From Oscillospiraceae bacterium (GTDB taxonomy: Bacteria; Bacillota; Clostridia; Oscillospirales; Oscillospiraceae), in contig JAGAMC010000027.1 of assembly GCA_017624915.1 (NCBI GenBank), forward strand, positions 1 to 64,000: a stretch of 64,000 bases of DNA, given 5' to 3'. The notes beneath the pieces were generated by a model that did not search any database, was not told the origin of the DNA, and was given only the letters and a program-made list of their open reading frames with translations. Position 1 is the first letter of the stretch; every line of letters begins with the position of its first letter. Below, piece by piece: positions 41,181 through 51,100 of this stretch. Both the position numbers and the translations under genes were made by a program.

Positions 41181-41216
41181 CATTCCGCATTTTTCAGCGA
41201 AAGGCTGTGTTGTATT

Positions 41217-42596
41217 ATGAAACTCTGGGCAGGACGGTTCCAGAAGGAAACGGACACACTGGTCAACGATTTTAACTCCTCCATCGGCTTTGACGCCCGG
41301 CTTTATAAGCAGGACATCACCGGCTCTATCGCCCACGCAGGCATGCTGGGCAGGCAGGGCATTATCGAGCAGTCCGAGGCCGATAAGATCATCGAGGGGC
41401 TCAAGGCCATCCTTGCGGACATCGAGGACGACAAGGTGGAATTCTCTCTGGATAACGAAGATATCCACATGAACATCGAAGCGCTGCTCACCCAGCGCAT
41501 CGGCGACACGGGCAAGCGCCTGCATACCGCCCGCAGCCGTAACGATCAGGTGGCGGTGGACTTTCGCATGTATGTGCGCGAGCAGATCCCCGTCATCATC
41601 GCGCAGGTGCTGGATCTGGAAAAGGTGCTGGTGAACAAGGCCAAGGACAATCTGGATACGGTCATGCCCGGCTACACCCACCTGCAGCGTGCCCAGCCCA
41701 CCACCTTTGCTCACTTTATGATGGCCTATGCCAACATGCTGCGCCGGGATGTCACCCGCCTGGAGGACTGTCTGGAGCGCATGAACGAGTGCCCTCTGGG
41801 CGCCGGCGCGCTGGCAACCACGACTTATCCCGTTGACCGCTTCCAGACCGCCGCGGCGCTGGGCTTTGACAAGCCCATGGACAACTCCATGGACGCCGTC
41901 AGCGACCGCGACTTTGCCCTGGAGCTGCTCAGCGACCTGTCCATCCTCATGATGCACCTGTCCCGCTTCTCCGAGGAGATCATTCTGTGGTGCTCCTGGG
42001 AGTTCAAGTTCGTGGATCTGGACGATGCCTATTCCACCGGTTCGTCCATCATGCCCCAGAAGAAGAATCCCGACGTGGCAGAGCTGGTGCGCGGCAAGAC
42101 CGGCCGGGTGTACGGCTCGCTGATCACCCTGCTGACTGTGATGAAGGGCCTGCCCCTTGCCTATAACAAGGACATGCAGGAGGACAAGGAGCCTGTCTTT
42201 GACGCCATCGACACCGTGCAGATGTGCGTGCCTGTGTTCGCCGCCATGGTGGACACGCTGGTGGTCCGCCCCAGGAACATGGCCAAGGCGGCCTCCGGCG
42301 GCTTCATCAACGCCACTGACTGTGCCGACTATCTGGTCAAAAAGGGCATGCCCTTCCGGGAGGCCTATATGATCGTGGGCCGTCTGGTCAACATGTGCAT
42401 CAAGAACGGCGAGACGCTGGACACCCTGACCCTGCGGGACTTCCGGGCTATTTCCGGCCTGTTTGACGAGGATGTGTACGAGGCCCTGGCCCTCAAGACC
42501 TGCGTCAACGGCAGAAAGGTCTACGGCGGCCCTGCAGGCCAGTCCGTGGCCATCCAGATCGAGAACATGGAGAAATTCATTGCTGAACATAGCTGA
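41217..42596 (+). CDS. argH: Argininosuccinate lyase
   Basis: Splits argininosuccinate to arginine and fumarate. The 459-residue fumarase/aspartase-superfamily protein has KLWAGRF at the start, HTARSRNDQVAVDFR near 102, GYTHLQRAQPTTFAHF near 150, and the signature GSSIMPQKKNPD near 278, which includes the catalytic Ser loop. No strong Shine-Dalgarno is visible (GCGAAAGGC upstream), possibly because the preceding structured element shapes translation. argC follows after 18 bases. Confidence 0.96.
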   Translation: MKLWAGRFQKETDTLVNDFNSSIGFDARLYKQDITGSIAHAGMLGRQGIIEQSEADKIIEGLKAILADIEDDKVEFSLDNEDIHMNIEALLTQRIGDTGKRLHTARSRNDQVAVDFRMYVREQIPVIIAQVLDLEKVLVNKAKDNLDTVMPGYTHLQRAQPTTFAHFMMAYANMLRRDVTRLEDCLERMNECPLGAGALATTTYPVDRFQTAAALGFDKPMDNSMDAVSDRDFALELLSDLSILMMHLSRFSEEIILWCSWEFKFVDLDDAYSTGSSIMPQKKNPDVAELVRGKTGRVYGSLITLLTVMKGLPLAYNKDMQEDKEPVFDAIDTVQMCVPVFAAMVDTLVVRPRNMAKAASGGFINATDCADYLVKKGMPFREAYMIVGRLVNMCIKNGETLDTLTLRDFRAISGLFDEDVYEALALKTCVNGRKVYGGPAGQSVAIQIENMEKFIAEHS

Positions 42597-42614
42597 CAGA
42601 TAGGAAGATCACAT

Positions 42615-43562
42615 ATGAGCAGTAAACCCAAAGTATACATCGACGGCAAGGAGGGCACCACCGGCCTTCAGATCTACGAGCGGCTGGGCGGCCGGCAGGA
42701 CATTGAACTGCTGCTGATCGACGAGGATAAGCGCAAGGACACCGCCGAGCGCAAGAAGTTCCTTAATGCAGCCGACCTTGTGTTCCTGTGCCTTCCCGAC
42801 GCAGCCGCCATAGAGGCTGTGTCCCTTATTGAAAATCCCGATACCCGGGTCATTGACGCATCAACCGCCCACCGGACGGCGGAGGGCTGGGTCTATGGCT
42901 TTGCAGAACTGCTGGCCGGCCAGCGCGAGCGCATCCGCACGGCCAAGCGGGTGGCAAACCCCGGCTGCCACGCCACCGGCTTTCTGGCCTCTGCCGCGCC
43001 CCTGACGGCGCTGGGAGTCATGGGTGCGGACTATCCCGTGACCTGCTATTCCCTGACCGGCTATTCCGGCGGCGGGAAGAAGATGATCGCGGAATACGAA
43101 GCGGCCGACCGGGATACTCTGCTGGATGCACCTGCGCCCTACGCTACAGGACTTACCCACAAGCATCTGCCCGAAATGCAGAAGCTGGCCGGTCTGGACA
43201 ATCCCCCTGTCTTCGTCCCCGTTCTGGGCGACTATTACAAGGGTATGGCCACCAGCATCATGCTGCACAACCGCCTGCTCAAAGGGCGGCCCACAGCGCA
43301 GGCCATCCACGAACTGCTGTGCGGCTACTACGAGGGCAGCAAAATGGTCCGCGTGCAGCCTTTCGGCGGCAATATGCCCCGCATCCACGCCAACGGGCTG
43401 GCGGGCGGTGACTGTCTGGAACTGATCGTCTCCGGTCACGAGGAGCAGACCCTTGTTACCGCCCTGTTTGACAATCTGGGCAAGGGCGCGTCCGGCGCCG
43501 CTGTCCAGAACATGAATATCATGCTGGGCTTTGATGAGACCGCCGGACTTTCTATCCGGTGA
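42615..43562 (+). CDS. argC: N-acetyl-gamma-glutamyl-phosphate reductase, short type
   Basis: Reduces N-acetylglutamyl phosphate to the semialdehyde with NADPH. The protein is 315 residues, starting KVYIDGKEGTTGLQIYERL rather than the longer GASGYTG form, and has the catalytic Cys in VANPGCHATGF near residue 116. It fits the shorter (type 2) ArgC class. The rest of the operon is a conventional ArgJ-type pathway. Spaced 18 bases from argH and 19 from argJ. Confidence 0.92.
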   Translation: MSSKPKVYIDGKEGTTGLQIYERLGGRQDIELLLIDEDKRKDTAERKKFLNAADLVFLCLPDAAAIEAVSLIENPDTRVIDASTAHRTAEGWVYGFAELLAGQRERIRTAKRVANPGCHATGFLASAAPLTALGVMGADYPVTCYSLTGYSGGGKKMIAEYEAADRDTLLDAPAPYATGLTHKHLPEMQKLAGLDNPPVFVPVLGDYYKGMATSIMLHNRLLKGRPTAQAIHELLCGYYEGSKMVRVQPFGGNMPRIHANGLAGGDCLELIVSGHEEQTLVTALFDNLGKGASGAAVQNMNIMLGFDETAGLSIR

Positions 43563-43581
43563 ACAGTGAGAGGTGTTGAAT

Positions 43582-44811
43582 ATGTTTAAACAGATCAACG
43601 GCGGCGTATGCGCCGCACAGGGTTTTCAGGCCGCGGGCATCCATGCGGGCGTCAAGGCTACCAGCAGCCCGGACAAGAACGACCTTGCTCTGATCCTGTC
43701 TGAAAAGGAATGTACCGCCGCCGCCACCTATACCCTGAACCGGGTGAAGGCGGCTCCCGTCTATAAGACGATGGAGAATCTGGAAAACGGCGTGGCCTGG
43801 GGCGTGGTCGCCAACAGCGGCAACGCGAACGCCTGCTGCCCCATGAGCCATGAGAATGCCCACGCCATGTGTGCCGCCGCCGCCAGGGTCACAGGCAAAG
43901 CCCCCGAGGACTTTGTGGTGGCCTCCACCGGTGTCATCGGCCAGACCATCAATATCGCCGCCATTGAAAGCGCCCTGCCTCCTCTGGCCGGAAAGCTGGA
44001 GCGCAGTGAAGCCGCCGCCGACAGCGCCGCCCGGGCCATCATGACCACCGACACCGTGAAAAAAGAGGTGGCCCTGCAGTGCCGGATCGGCGGCAAGACC
44101 GTCACCATGGGCGGTATGGCCAAGGGCTCCGGCATGATCCATCCCAACATGGGTACCATGCTGTGCTTCATCACCACCGACTGCGCTATCACTCATGAGA
44201 TGCTGGAGGACGCCCTGCGGGATATCGTCAGCAAGACCTTTAACCGTGTCACCGTAGACGGCGACACCTCCACCAATGATATGTGCGTGGTGCTGGCCAA
44301 CGGCATGGCGGGCAACGCCCTGATCGAGTGGAAGGACGAGGATTACCAGATCTTCTACGATATGCTGCTCACCCTGTGCAAGGCCATGGCCAGGAAGATC
44401 GCCGGCGACGGCGAGGGCGCCAGCCGCCTGGTTACCTGCACCGTGCAGGGTGCCCGCAGCGAGGAGACTGCCGAGCGGCTTGCCAAGGCGGTGGTGGGAT
44501 CCTCTCTGGTCAAGGCGGCCATGTTCGGTGCCGACGCCAACTGGGGCCGCGTGATCTGCGCCATGGGCTACTCCAAAGCCCCCTTCCGTCCCGAGTATGT
44601 GGATATCTGGTTTGAGTCCTCGGCCGGAAAGATCCTTGTGTGCCGGCAGGGCGCGTCGGTGGCCTTTGATGAGGAGCAGGCCAAGAAGATCCTCACCCAG
44701 AACGAGATCACCATCGGCGTGGACGTGCACGAGGGTGATCAGAGTGCTGAGTGCTGGGGCTGTGACCTGACCTATGACTATGTAAAGATCAATGGTGATT
44801 ACCGCACTTGA
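43582..44811 (+). CDS. argJ: Bifunctional ornithine acetyltransferase / N-acetylglutamate synthase
   Basis: Transfers acetyl from N-acetylornithine to glutamate, closing the acetyl cycle, and in bifunctional forms also uses acetyl-CoA. The 409-residue precursor cleaves itself before a nucleophilic Thr. The cleavage region reads GSGMIHPNMGTML, so the predicted nucleophile is Thr192, and the residue before it is Gly191 where most relatives have Ala. Other ArgJ motifs are present (NSGNANAC near 78, STGVIGQ near 113, CWGCDLTYDYV near the C-terminus). Start ATG 43582 behind GAGAGGTG; an in-frame GTG at 43573 is less likely. Whether it is mono- or bifunctional cannot be told. Confidence 0.93.
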   Translation: MFKQINGGVCAAQGFQAAGIHAGVKATSSPDKNDLALILSEKECTAAATYTLNRVKAAPVYKTMENLENGVAWGVVANSGNANACCPMSHENAHAMCAAAARVTGKAPEDFVVASTGVIGQTINIAAIESALPPLAGKLERSEAAADSAARAIMTTDTVKKEVALQCRIGGKTVTMGGMAKGSGMIHPNMGTMLCFITTDCAITHEMLEDALRDIVSKTFNRVTVDGDTSTNDMCVVLANGMAGNALIEWKDEDYQIFYDMLLTLCKAMARKIAGDGEGASRLVTCTVQGARSEETAERLAKAVVGSSLVKAAMFGADANWGRVICAMGYSKAPFRPEYVDIWFESSAGKILVCRQGASVAFDEEQAKKILTQNEITIGVDVHEGDQSAECWGCDLTYDYVKINGDYRT

Positions 44812-44985
44812 TTAAATTCCGTCATACTTTGTTGTGAGAACCGCGGCGGCTCGGTTACATACTTCAAGTATGCTCCCTCGCCGCCGGAACCCCACGCCTC
44901 GTCTGACGAAATTTTCTCTGCGTGCAGGCACTTGATCAAATTCCGCGTGCGAAGGCTTGATTCTATTTTACAGGAGGGAACTCCC
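44812..44985. repeat. Palindromic intergenic element between argJ and argB
   Basis: GCACTTGAT(Y)AAATTCCG occurs at 44806-44823 and again at 44929-44946. Between them AAATTCCGTC (44816-44825) is nearly complementary to GACGAAATTT (44905-44914), and a large central hairpin has GCGGCG/CGCCGC arms and a CATACT-TCA-AGTATG tip. The whole looks like a small dispersed palindromic element. argB's RBS (44971-44978) lies beyond it. Confidence 0.6.
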
Positions 44986-45843
44986 ATGTCTTTCAATCAC
45001 GAAATGGACCGGGCTACGGTGCTGGCCGAAGCCCTGCCCTACATCCAGAAATATACCGGCAAGACCGTAGTGGTCAAATACGGCGGAAACGCCATGATCT
45101 CCGAAGAACTGCGCCATGCGGTCATCTCCGACATCATTCTGCTGTCTCTGGTCGGCATCCGGGTGGCGGTGGTCCACGGCGGCGGCCCTGAGATCAGCGG
45201 CATGCTCAAGAAGATCGGCAAGGAGTCCAAATTTGTGGACGGCCTGCGCTATACCGATGAGGAGACCATGGACATCGTGCAGCAGATCCTGTGCGGCAAG
45301 GTGAACAAGGATCTTGTAGCTACCCTGAACCGCATGGGCGGCAAGGCCCTTGGCCTGTGCGGCATGGACGGTGCGCTGTTCCAGGCCAAGTGTCTGGACG
45401 ACAAGTACGGCCAGGTGGGCGAGATCATCAAGGTGGATGCCGGTGTGGTGGAGGATGCTCTGAACAACGGCTATATCCCTGTGGTGTCCACTGTGGCTCA
45501 GGGTGTGGATGCCGAATGTTCCTACAACATCAACGCTGACACTGCCGCGGCCAAGCTGGCCACGGCGCTGGGCGCCGAGCGCCTGATCCTGCTGACCGAT
45601 GTGCGCGGTCTGCTGCGTGACCCCAAGGACGAGAACACACTCATTCCCGATGTGCATATTTCTCAGGTGCCCGAGCTGGTTCAGGACGGCATCATCTCCG
45701 GCGGCATGATCCCCAAGATGGAGTGCTGTGTAGAGGCGGTGCGCTCCGGCGTGAACAGCGCCGTCATCATCGACGGCCGAGTGCCCCACTCCATCCTGAT
45801 CGAGCTGCTGTCCGATGAAGGTATCGGCACCATGCTCCACTGA
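44986..45843 (+). CDS. argB: Acetylglutamate kinase
   Basis: Phosphorylates N-acetylglutamate; in many bacteria it is the arginine-inhibited step. The 285-residue amino acid kinase has TVVVKYGGNAM near 27, VVHGGGPEISGML near 62 and YNINADTAAAKLATALGAERLILLTDV near 180. The N-terminal helix before the kinase fold (MDRATVLAEALPYIQKYTGK) is the type linked to arginine-sensitive hexameric enzymes. Start ATG 44986 follows CAGGAGGG; the open frame to 44932 lies in the palindromic element. Confidence 0.95.
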   Translation: MSFNHEMDRATVLAEALPYIQKYTGKTVVVKYGGNAMISEELRHAVISDIILLSLVGIRVAVVHGGGPEISGMLKKIGKESKFVDGLRYTDEETMDIVQQILCGKVNKDLVATLNRMGGKALGLCGMDGALFQAKCLDDKYGQVGEIIKVDAGVVEDALNNGYIPVVSTVAQGVDAECSYNINADTAAAKLATALGAERLILLTDVRGLLRDPKDENTLIPDVHISQVPELVQDGIISGGMIPKMECCVEAVRSGVNSAVIIDGRVPHSILIELLSDEGIGTMLH

Positions 45844-45858
45844 TAAGGAGGCAATACC

Positions 45859-47043
45859 ATGAGCTTTGAACAGATCAAACAGCTGGATCACCAGTATGTG
45901 ATGCAGTCCTACGGCCGCTTTGACGTGGCTATTGACCACGGCAAGGGCGCTACCCTCTGGGATGTGGAGGGGAAGGAGTATATCGACTTCACCTCCGGAA
46001 TCGGCGTGTGCAGCCTGGGCTACGGCGATGAGGAATGGGCAAAAAGTATTTACGATCAGGCCCTGAAGCTGGGCCATATCTCCAACCTGTTTTATTCCGA
46101 GCCTTACATCAAGGCCGCACAGAAACTGTGCGAGCGCACCGGCATGAGCAACGCCTTCTTTGCAAACTCCGGCGCGGAGAGCAACGAGGGCATGATCAAG
46201 CTGGCCCGCAAGTATTCCTTCGACCGGTACGGCAAGGGCAGAGGGACCGTTATCACCCTGAACAAGTCTTTCCACGGCCGCACCATCACCACTCTGGCCG
46301 CCACCGGTCAGGACGTGTTCCACAACTATTTCTTCCCCTTTACCGAGGGCTTCCGTCACGCCGACGCCAACGACATGGACAGTCTGGAAAGCGTGGCCGG
46401 ACACGACGTATGCGCCGTGATGATGGAGCTTGTACAGGGCGAGGGCGGCGTACTGCCTCTGGACGCGGGCTTCGTGCAGAAGGTGGCCGCCCTGTGTGCC
46501 GAGCGGGACTGGCTGCTGCTTATTGACGAGGTGCAGACCGGCGTGGGCCGCACCGGCTCCCTGTTTGCATTCCAGCAGTACGGCATTCAGCCTGACGTGG
46601 TATCTTTTGCAAAGGGTATTGCCGGTGGTCTGCCTTTCGGCGGCATCATGGCCAACGAGAAGTGCGCCGGGGTCTTCACCCCCGCCACCCACGCCACCAC
46701 CTTCGGCGGCAACCCCATCGCCGCTGCCGCGGCCTGCACCGTGCTGGACCGTCTGGACGACGACATGCTGGCTCAGGTTAAGGAAAAGGGCGCGTACCTG
46801 CGCGAGCAGATCGAGGCTCTGAACCTGCCCTGTCTGGGCGCCACCCGTGGCATGGGGCTGATGATCGGCATTGAGGTCAAGGGCGAAAAGACCAATAAGG
46901 AGCTGGCGGCAAAGCTGATCGCAAACGGCCTGCTGTGCCTGACCGCCGGCCCGGGCCTGCGCCTGCTGCCACCCCTGACCATTACCAAGGAGGAGATGGA
47001 CAAGGGTATTGCCATCATGAAGCAGACCCTGTCTGCCATCTGA
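45859..47043 (+). CDS. argD: Acetylornithine aminotransferase
   Basis: PLP enzyme of subgroup III, 394 residues, turning N-acetylglutamate semialdehyde into N-acetylornithine. It has TSGIGVCSLGYGDEEW near 44, FFANSGAESNEGMIKLARK near 98, LLIDEVQTGVGRTGSLFAFQ near 218 and the PLP Lys in VVSFAKGIAGGLPFGG near 250. Preceded by AAGGAGG and 15 bases from argB; argF follows after 17 bases. Confidence 0.95.
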   Translation: MSFEQIKQLDHQYVMQSYGRFDVAIDHGKGATLWDVEGKEYIDFTSGIGVCSLGYGDEEWAKSIYDQALKLGHISNLFYSEPYIKAAQKLCERTGMSNAFFANSGAESNEGMIKLARKYSFDRYGKGRGTVITLNKSFHGRTITTLAATGQDVFHNYFFPFTEGFRHADANDMDSLESVAGHDVCAVMMELVQGEGGVLPLDAGFVQKVAALCAERDWLLLIDEVQTGVGRTGSLFAFQQYGIQPDVVSFAKGIAGGLPFGGIMANEKCAGVFTPATHATTFGGNPIAAAAACTVLDRLDDDMLAQVKEKGAYLREQIEALNLPCLGATRGMGLMIGIEVKGEKTNKELAAKLIANGLLCLTAGPGLRLLPPLTITKEEMDKGIAIMKQTLSAI

Positions 47044-47060
47044 TTTAAGGAGGAAACACC

Positions 47061-47981
47061 GTGAAGAAAGACCTGTTGAAGCTGCTGGACCTGTCCGGCG
47101 AGGAGATCCTGCACATTCTGGACACAGCCGACCAGCTCAAATACAACCAGAAGCACGGCATCCAGCACGACTACCTCAAGGGCCAGACCCTTGCCATGAT
47201 CTTTGAAAAGAACTCCACCCGCACCCGTGTCTCCTTTGAGACCGGTATGTTCCAGCTGGGCGGCCACGCCCTGTTCCTGTCCGGCAAGGAAAGCCAGATC
47301 GGCCGCGGCGAGCCCATTGAGGACACCGCCCGCGTCCTGTCCCGCTACTGTGACGGCATCATGATCCGCACCTTCTCTCAGGAGGGCGTGGAGAAGCTGG
47401 CCCAGTACGCCGACATTCCTGTCATCAACGGTCTGACCGACTTCTGCCACCCCTGTCAGGTGCTGGCTGATCTGATGACCATCCGGGAGCATAAGGCCAA
47501 GCTGGCCGGCCTGAAGATGTGCTACATCGGCGACGGCAACAACATGGCCAACTCCCTGATCGTGGGTGGCCTCAAGTGCGGCATGGAGGTGGCGGTGGCC
47601 TGCCCCGAGGGCTACGACCCCGACTCCGCCGTGCTGGAATTTGCCAAGAGCGATCCCGGCTTCAAGTTCACCCTGTGCCGTAAGCCTGCCGATGCCGCCG
47701 TGGGCGCCGACGCCGTCTTCACCGACGTGTGGGCCTCCATGGGTCAGGAGGGCGAGAAGGCCGAGCGTGAAAAGGCCTTTGCCGGCATTTACTGCGTGGA
47801 CGAAGAGCTGATGAAGCTGACCAACCCCGGCTGCATGGTGCAGCACTGCCTGCCCGCCCACCGGGGCGAGGAGATCACCGCCGATGTGTTTGAGGCACAC
47901 GCCACCGAAATTTTCGATGAGGCGGAGAACCGCCTGCATGCCCAGAAAGCGGTCATGTACCTGCTGATGAAAAAGGACTGA
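47061..47981 (+). CDS. argF: Ornithine carbamoyltransferase
   Basis: Makes citrulline from ornithine and carbamoyl phosphate. The 306-residue protein has FEKNSTRTRVSFE near 50 (carbamoyl-phosphate STRTR), DFCHPCQVLADL near 130, and the ornithine-binding HCLPAHRGEE near 264. The start is GTG 47061 behind AAGGAGG. The last gene of argGHCJBDF, closed by a strong terminator. Carbamoyl phosphate synthetase genes are not in the window. A catabolic role is unlikely given the operon. Confidence 0.95.
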   Translation: MKKDLLKLLDLSGEEILHILDTADQLKYNQKHGIQHDYLKGQTLAMIFEKNSTRTRVSFETGMFQLGGHALFLSGKESQIGRGEPIEDTARVLSRYCDGIMIRTFSQEGVEKLAQYADIPVINGLTDFCHPCQVLADLMTIREHKAKLAGLKMCYIGDGNNMANSLIVGGLKCGMEVAVACPEGYDPDSAVLEFAKSDPGFKFTLCRKPADAAVGADAVFTDVWASMGQEGEKAEREKAFAGIYCVDEELMKLTNPGCMVQHCLPAHRGEEITADVFEAHATEIFDEAENRLHAQKAVMYLLMKKD

Positions 47982-47983
47982 GG

Positions 47984-48019
47984 AAAGAAGGCTGACGTTT
48001 GTTCGTCAGCCTTCTTTTT
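47984..48019 (+). terminator. Terminator of the arginine operon
   Basis: 14-bp stem AAAGAAGGCTGACG / CGTCAGCCTTCTTT with T-run. Confidence 0.9.
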
Positions 48020-48108
48020 GTGCTGCGTGCGGTTGTAAATAGTCCTTTTTTTAGGGCTGATTTTATGCTAAACTAAAATCAAATCATTTCCGGCATGGAG
48101 GTGGCAGG

Positions 48109-51100
48109 ATGCTGAACTTGATCATCGGGCGCAGCGGGACGGGCAAGTCCACGCTGGTGCTGGAACGGATGTGCAAACAGGGGCAGGGTCAGAATATCCT
48201 GCTGGTGCCGGACCCCCAGTCCCACGAGACGGAGCGCCGGCTGTGCCAGCAGGGCGGCGCGGGCGTCAGCCTGTATGCCGAGGTACTCACCTTCAGCCGC
48301 CTTGCAAACCGCGTGTTTCAGACCGCGGGCGGCCTTGGCAGGCGGGAACTGGACGGCGGCGGCCGGCTGCTGCTTATGTATCGGGCGGCCCAGTCGGTAG
48401 CCGGCCGGCTCAAGGTCTATGCCCGTCCATCCAGAAGACCTGCCTTTCTCACCGGCCTTCTGGACACGGCGGACGAGCTGAAAAGCTGCTGCATCCCCCC
48501 GGAGCGGCTGTGCGCCGTGGGAGAGGAGATCGGCGGCAATGACGGAGACAGGCTGTGGGATCTGGGCCTTATTTGCGGAGCATATGACGCCATGACGGCC
48601 AATATAGCCCTCGACCCCCGGGACCGGCTGACCCGCGCGGCCCAAAAGCTGGCCGACTGCCGCTGGGCACAGGGGAACCGCTTCTATCTGGATGGCTTCA
48701 TTGATTTCACACCCCAACAGATGGAGATCATTCGCCTGCTGCTGCAGCAGGGGGATTGTGTGACGGTGGCATTGACCTGTGACCACCTGAATGAGGATGA
48801 GGACGGCGCGGGCATCTTCTCCGCCGCCCGGCGTACAGCGGCTCAGCTGCGCCGCATGGCGCAGGAAATGGGGCACAGCTGCACCGTGGAGGTATGTGAG
48901 CAGCCCGCTCCCGGCCGCTCCGATGCCATGACGGCTGTGGAGACCCGGTTGTTTGGACAGCTTGCCGGGAAGCGTGTCCCCTGTGGCGATGACGTGCAGC
49001 TGTTTTGCGCTCCCGACGCCCGGACCGAGGTGGAGTGGACGGCGGCAAAAATTCTGGAGCTTGTGCGGGACAAGGGACTGCGCTACCGTGATATCGGCGT
49101 GGTGGCCCGGTCCTATGACCGCTACGACGGGCTGGTGGAATCGGTATTTGACCGCTACGGCATCCCCGTGTTCCGCTCCGCCATGAGCGATATTCTGCAA
49201 AAGCCCGTGCTTACGCTGATGTGCGCGGCACTGGACGCGGTGTCCGGCGGCTACAGCTATGACGATATGTTCCGCTACCTGAAGACCGACCTGACGGATG
49301 TGAGCCGGGAAGAGCGGGACATATTGGAGAACTATGTGCTCAAATGGGACATCCGGGGCAGAAAATGGACACAGGAATCGCCCTGGGTCATGCATCCCAG
49401 AGGGTACGGCTTTGCTATGGAGGACGCGGACAGGGAGCTTTTGGACAAGCTGGACAGCCTGCGCCGCAGGGTGGCCGCCCCGTTGGAGCGACTGCGCACG
49501 GAACGGGACCGGACCGGACGGGGACAGGCCTCTGCCCTGTACGCGTTTTTGGAGGAGATCGGACTGAGCGCCCGGCTGGAGGAACGCTGCGACCGGCTGC
49601 GCCAACAGGGGCAGCTGGGCCTTGCGCAGGAGTACCGCCAGCTGTGGGAAATTCTGTGCGGCGGTCTTGAACAGTGTGCCCGGCTGCTGGACGACTGTCA
49701 TGTGGAGCCGGATGAATTTTCCAAGCTGCTGCGCCTTGTGCTGTCCCAGTACGAGGTGGGCACCATACCGGTCTCCCTTGACCGCGTGGCCGCGGGGGAG
49801 ATGGTGCGCCAGAGCGGACACGGGGTAAAGGTGCTGTTCCTGCTGGGTGCGGACGACAACTCCATCCCCGCGGTGAATCAGACCGCCCGGCTGCTGTCCG
49901 ATGATGACCGGGAGCTGCTGGCGGCCTACGGCATGGAACTTGGCCTGCGGGGCAAAGACAGACTGTACCGGGAGATGACGGCGGTGTACACCGCCTGTAC
50001 CTGCCCTGACCGGATGCTGATCGTCACATGGCCCTGCCGGAACGGCAGCGAGGAGCTTCAGCCCTCTTTTCTGGTGGAGCGGCTGCGGCGCATTTTCCCT
50101 GACCTTGTGACACAGGAGGAGGGGGACGGCAGCTTCCGGCTGGCGGCGCCCCGGGCTGCGCTGGAGCGGGCGGGAGACGTGGCGGAAGTTCGCCGCGCCC
50201 TTGAGCAAATGCCCCAATGGCGCCCTCAGGTGGAGCGGATGGAGCGGGCGGCCCGCTGGGAGCGGGGCAGCCTGTCCCGTGAGGCGGTGGACCGGCTTTA
50301 CGGCAAGCGGGTGCCCATGTCCGCGTCCAGAATGGATAAGTATAAATCCTGCCACTTCTCCTACTTCATGCGCTACGGGCTCAAGGCCGAACCCCGGCGC
50401 AGCGCCGGCTTTGACGCTCCTGAGTACGGCACCTTTGTACACTATGTCATGGAGCACGTATTCCGGGAGGACAGCTGGCGCGGCGGGGACGGCGGGATCG
50501 ATACCGCTGCCCTCAAGGAGCTGACCCGCCGGGCGGTGGAGCGGTATGTGCAGGAGGAGCTGGGCGGGCTGGCCCACCAGAGTGCGCGGTTCGTGTACCT
50601 GTTCCGCCGGCTTGCAGCGGGCGTGGATCAGGTGGTGGAGAATGTGGCGCAGGAGCTTGCGGCATCCCGCTTTGTGCCCTTGGACTTTGAACTTGGCTTT
50701 GGACGCGGGCAGGAGCTGCCCCCGGTGGAGCTGACCGGAGATGGCGTGACCGTCAGTGTCACCGGATTTGTGGACCGGGTGGACGGATGGGAAAAGGACG
50801 GGAAGCTCTATCTGCGCGTGGTGGACTATAAAACAGGCAAAAAGACCTTTGACCTGACTGAGGTGGCCAACGGTATGGGCCTGCAGATGCTGCTTTACCT
50901 GTTTGCCCTGCAGCACATGGGAGAGGAGCGCTACGGCAAGAGTGTGGTCCCGGCGGGCGTTATGTACCTGCCCGCCCGGGAGGTCACCGTATCCGGCAGT
51001 CTGGGCATGACCGAGGCCGAACGCAAAAAGCTTGTGGACAAGCAGCTGCGACGCCACGGACTTGTGCTGGACGACCCTCAGGTGCTTCAGGCCATGGAGC

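Noticed and set aside
39708..42590. Minus-strand open frame of about 960 codons opposite argG and argH
   Set aside because: Antisense shadow caused by third-position GC bias; His/Gly/Gln-rich product with no family.
44812..44985. T-box or arginine riboswitch upstream of argB
   Set aside because: No T-box motif or anti-terminator is visible; the palindromic layout with direct repeats fits a repeat element better.
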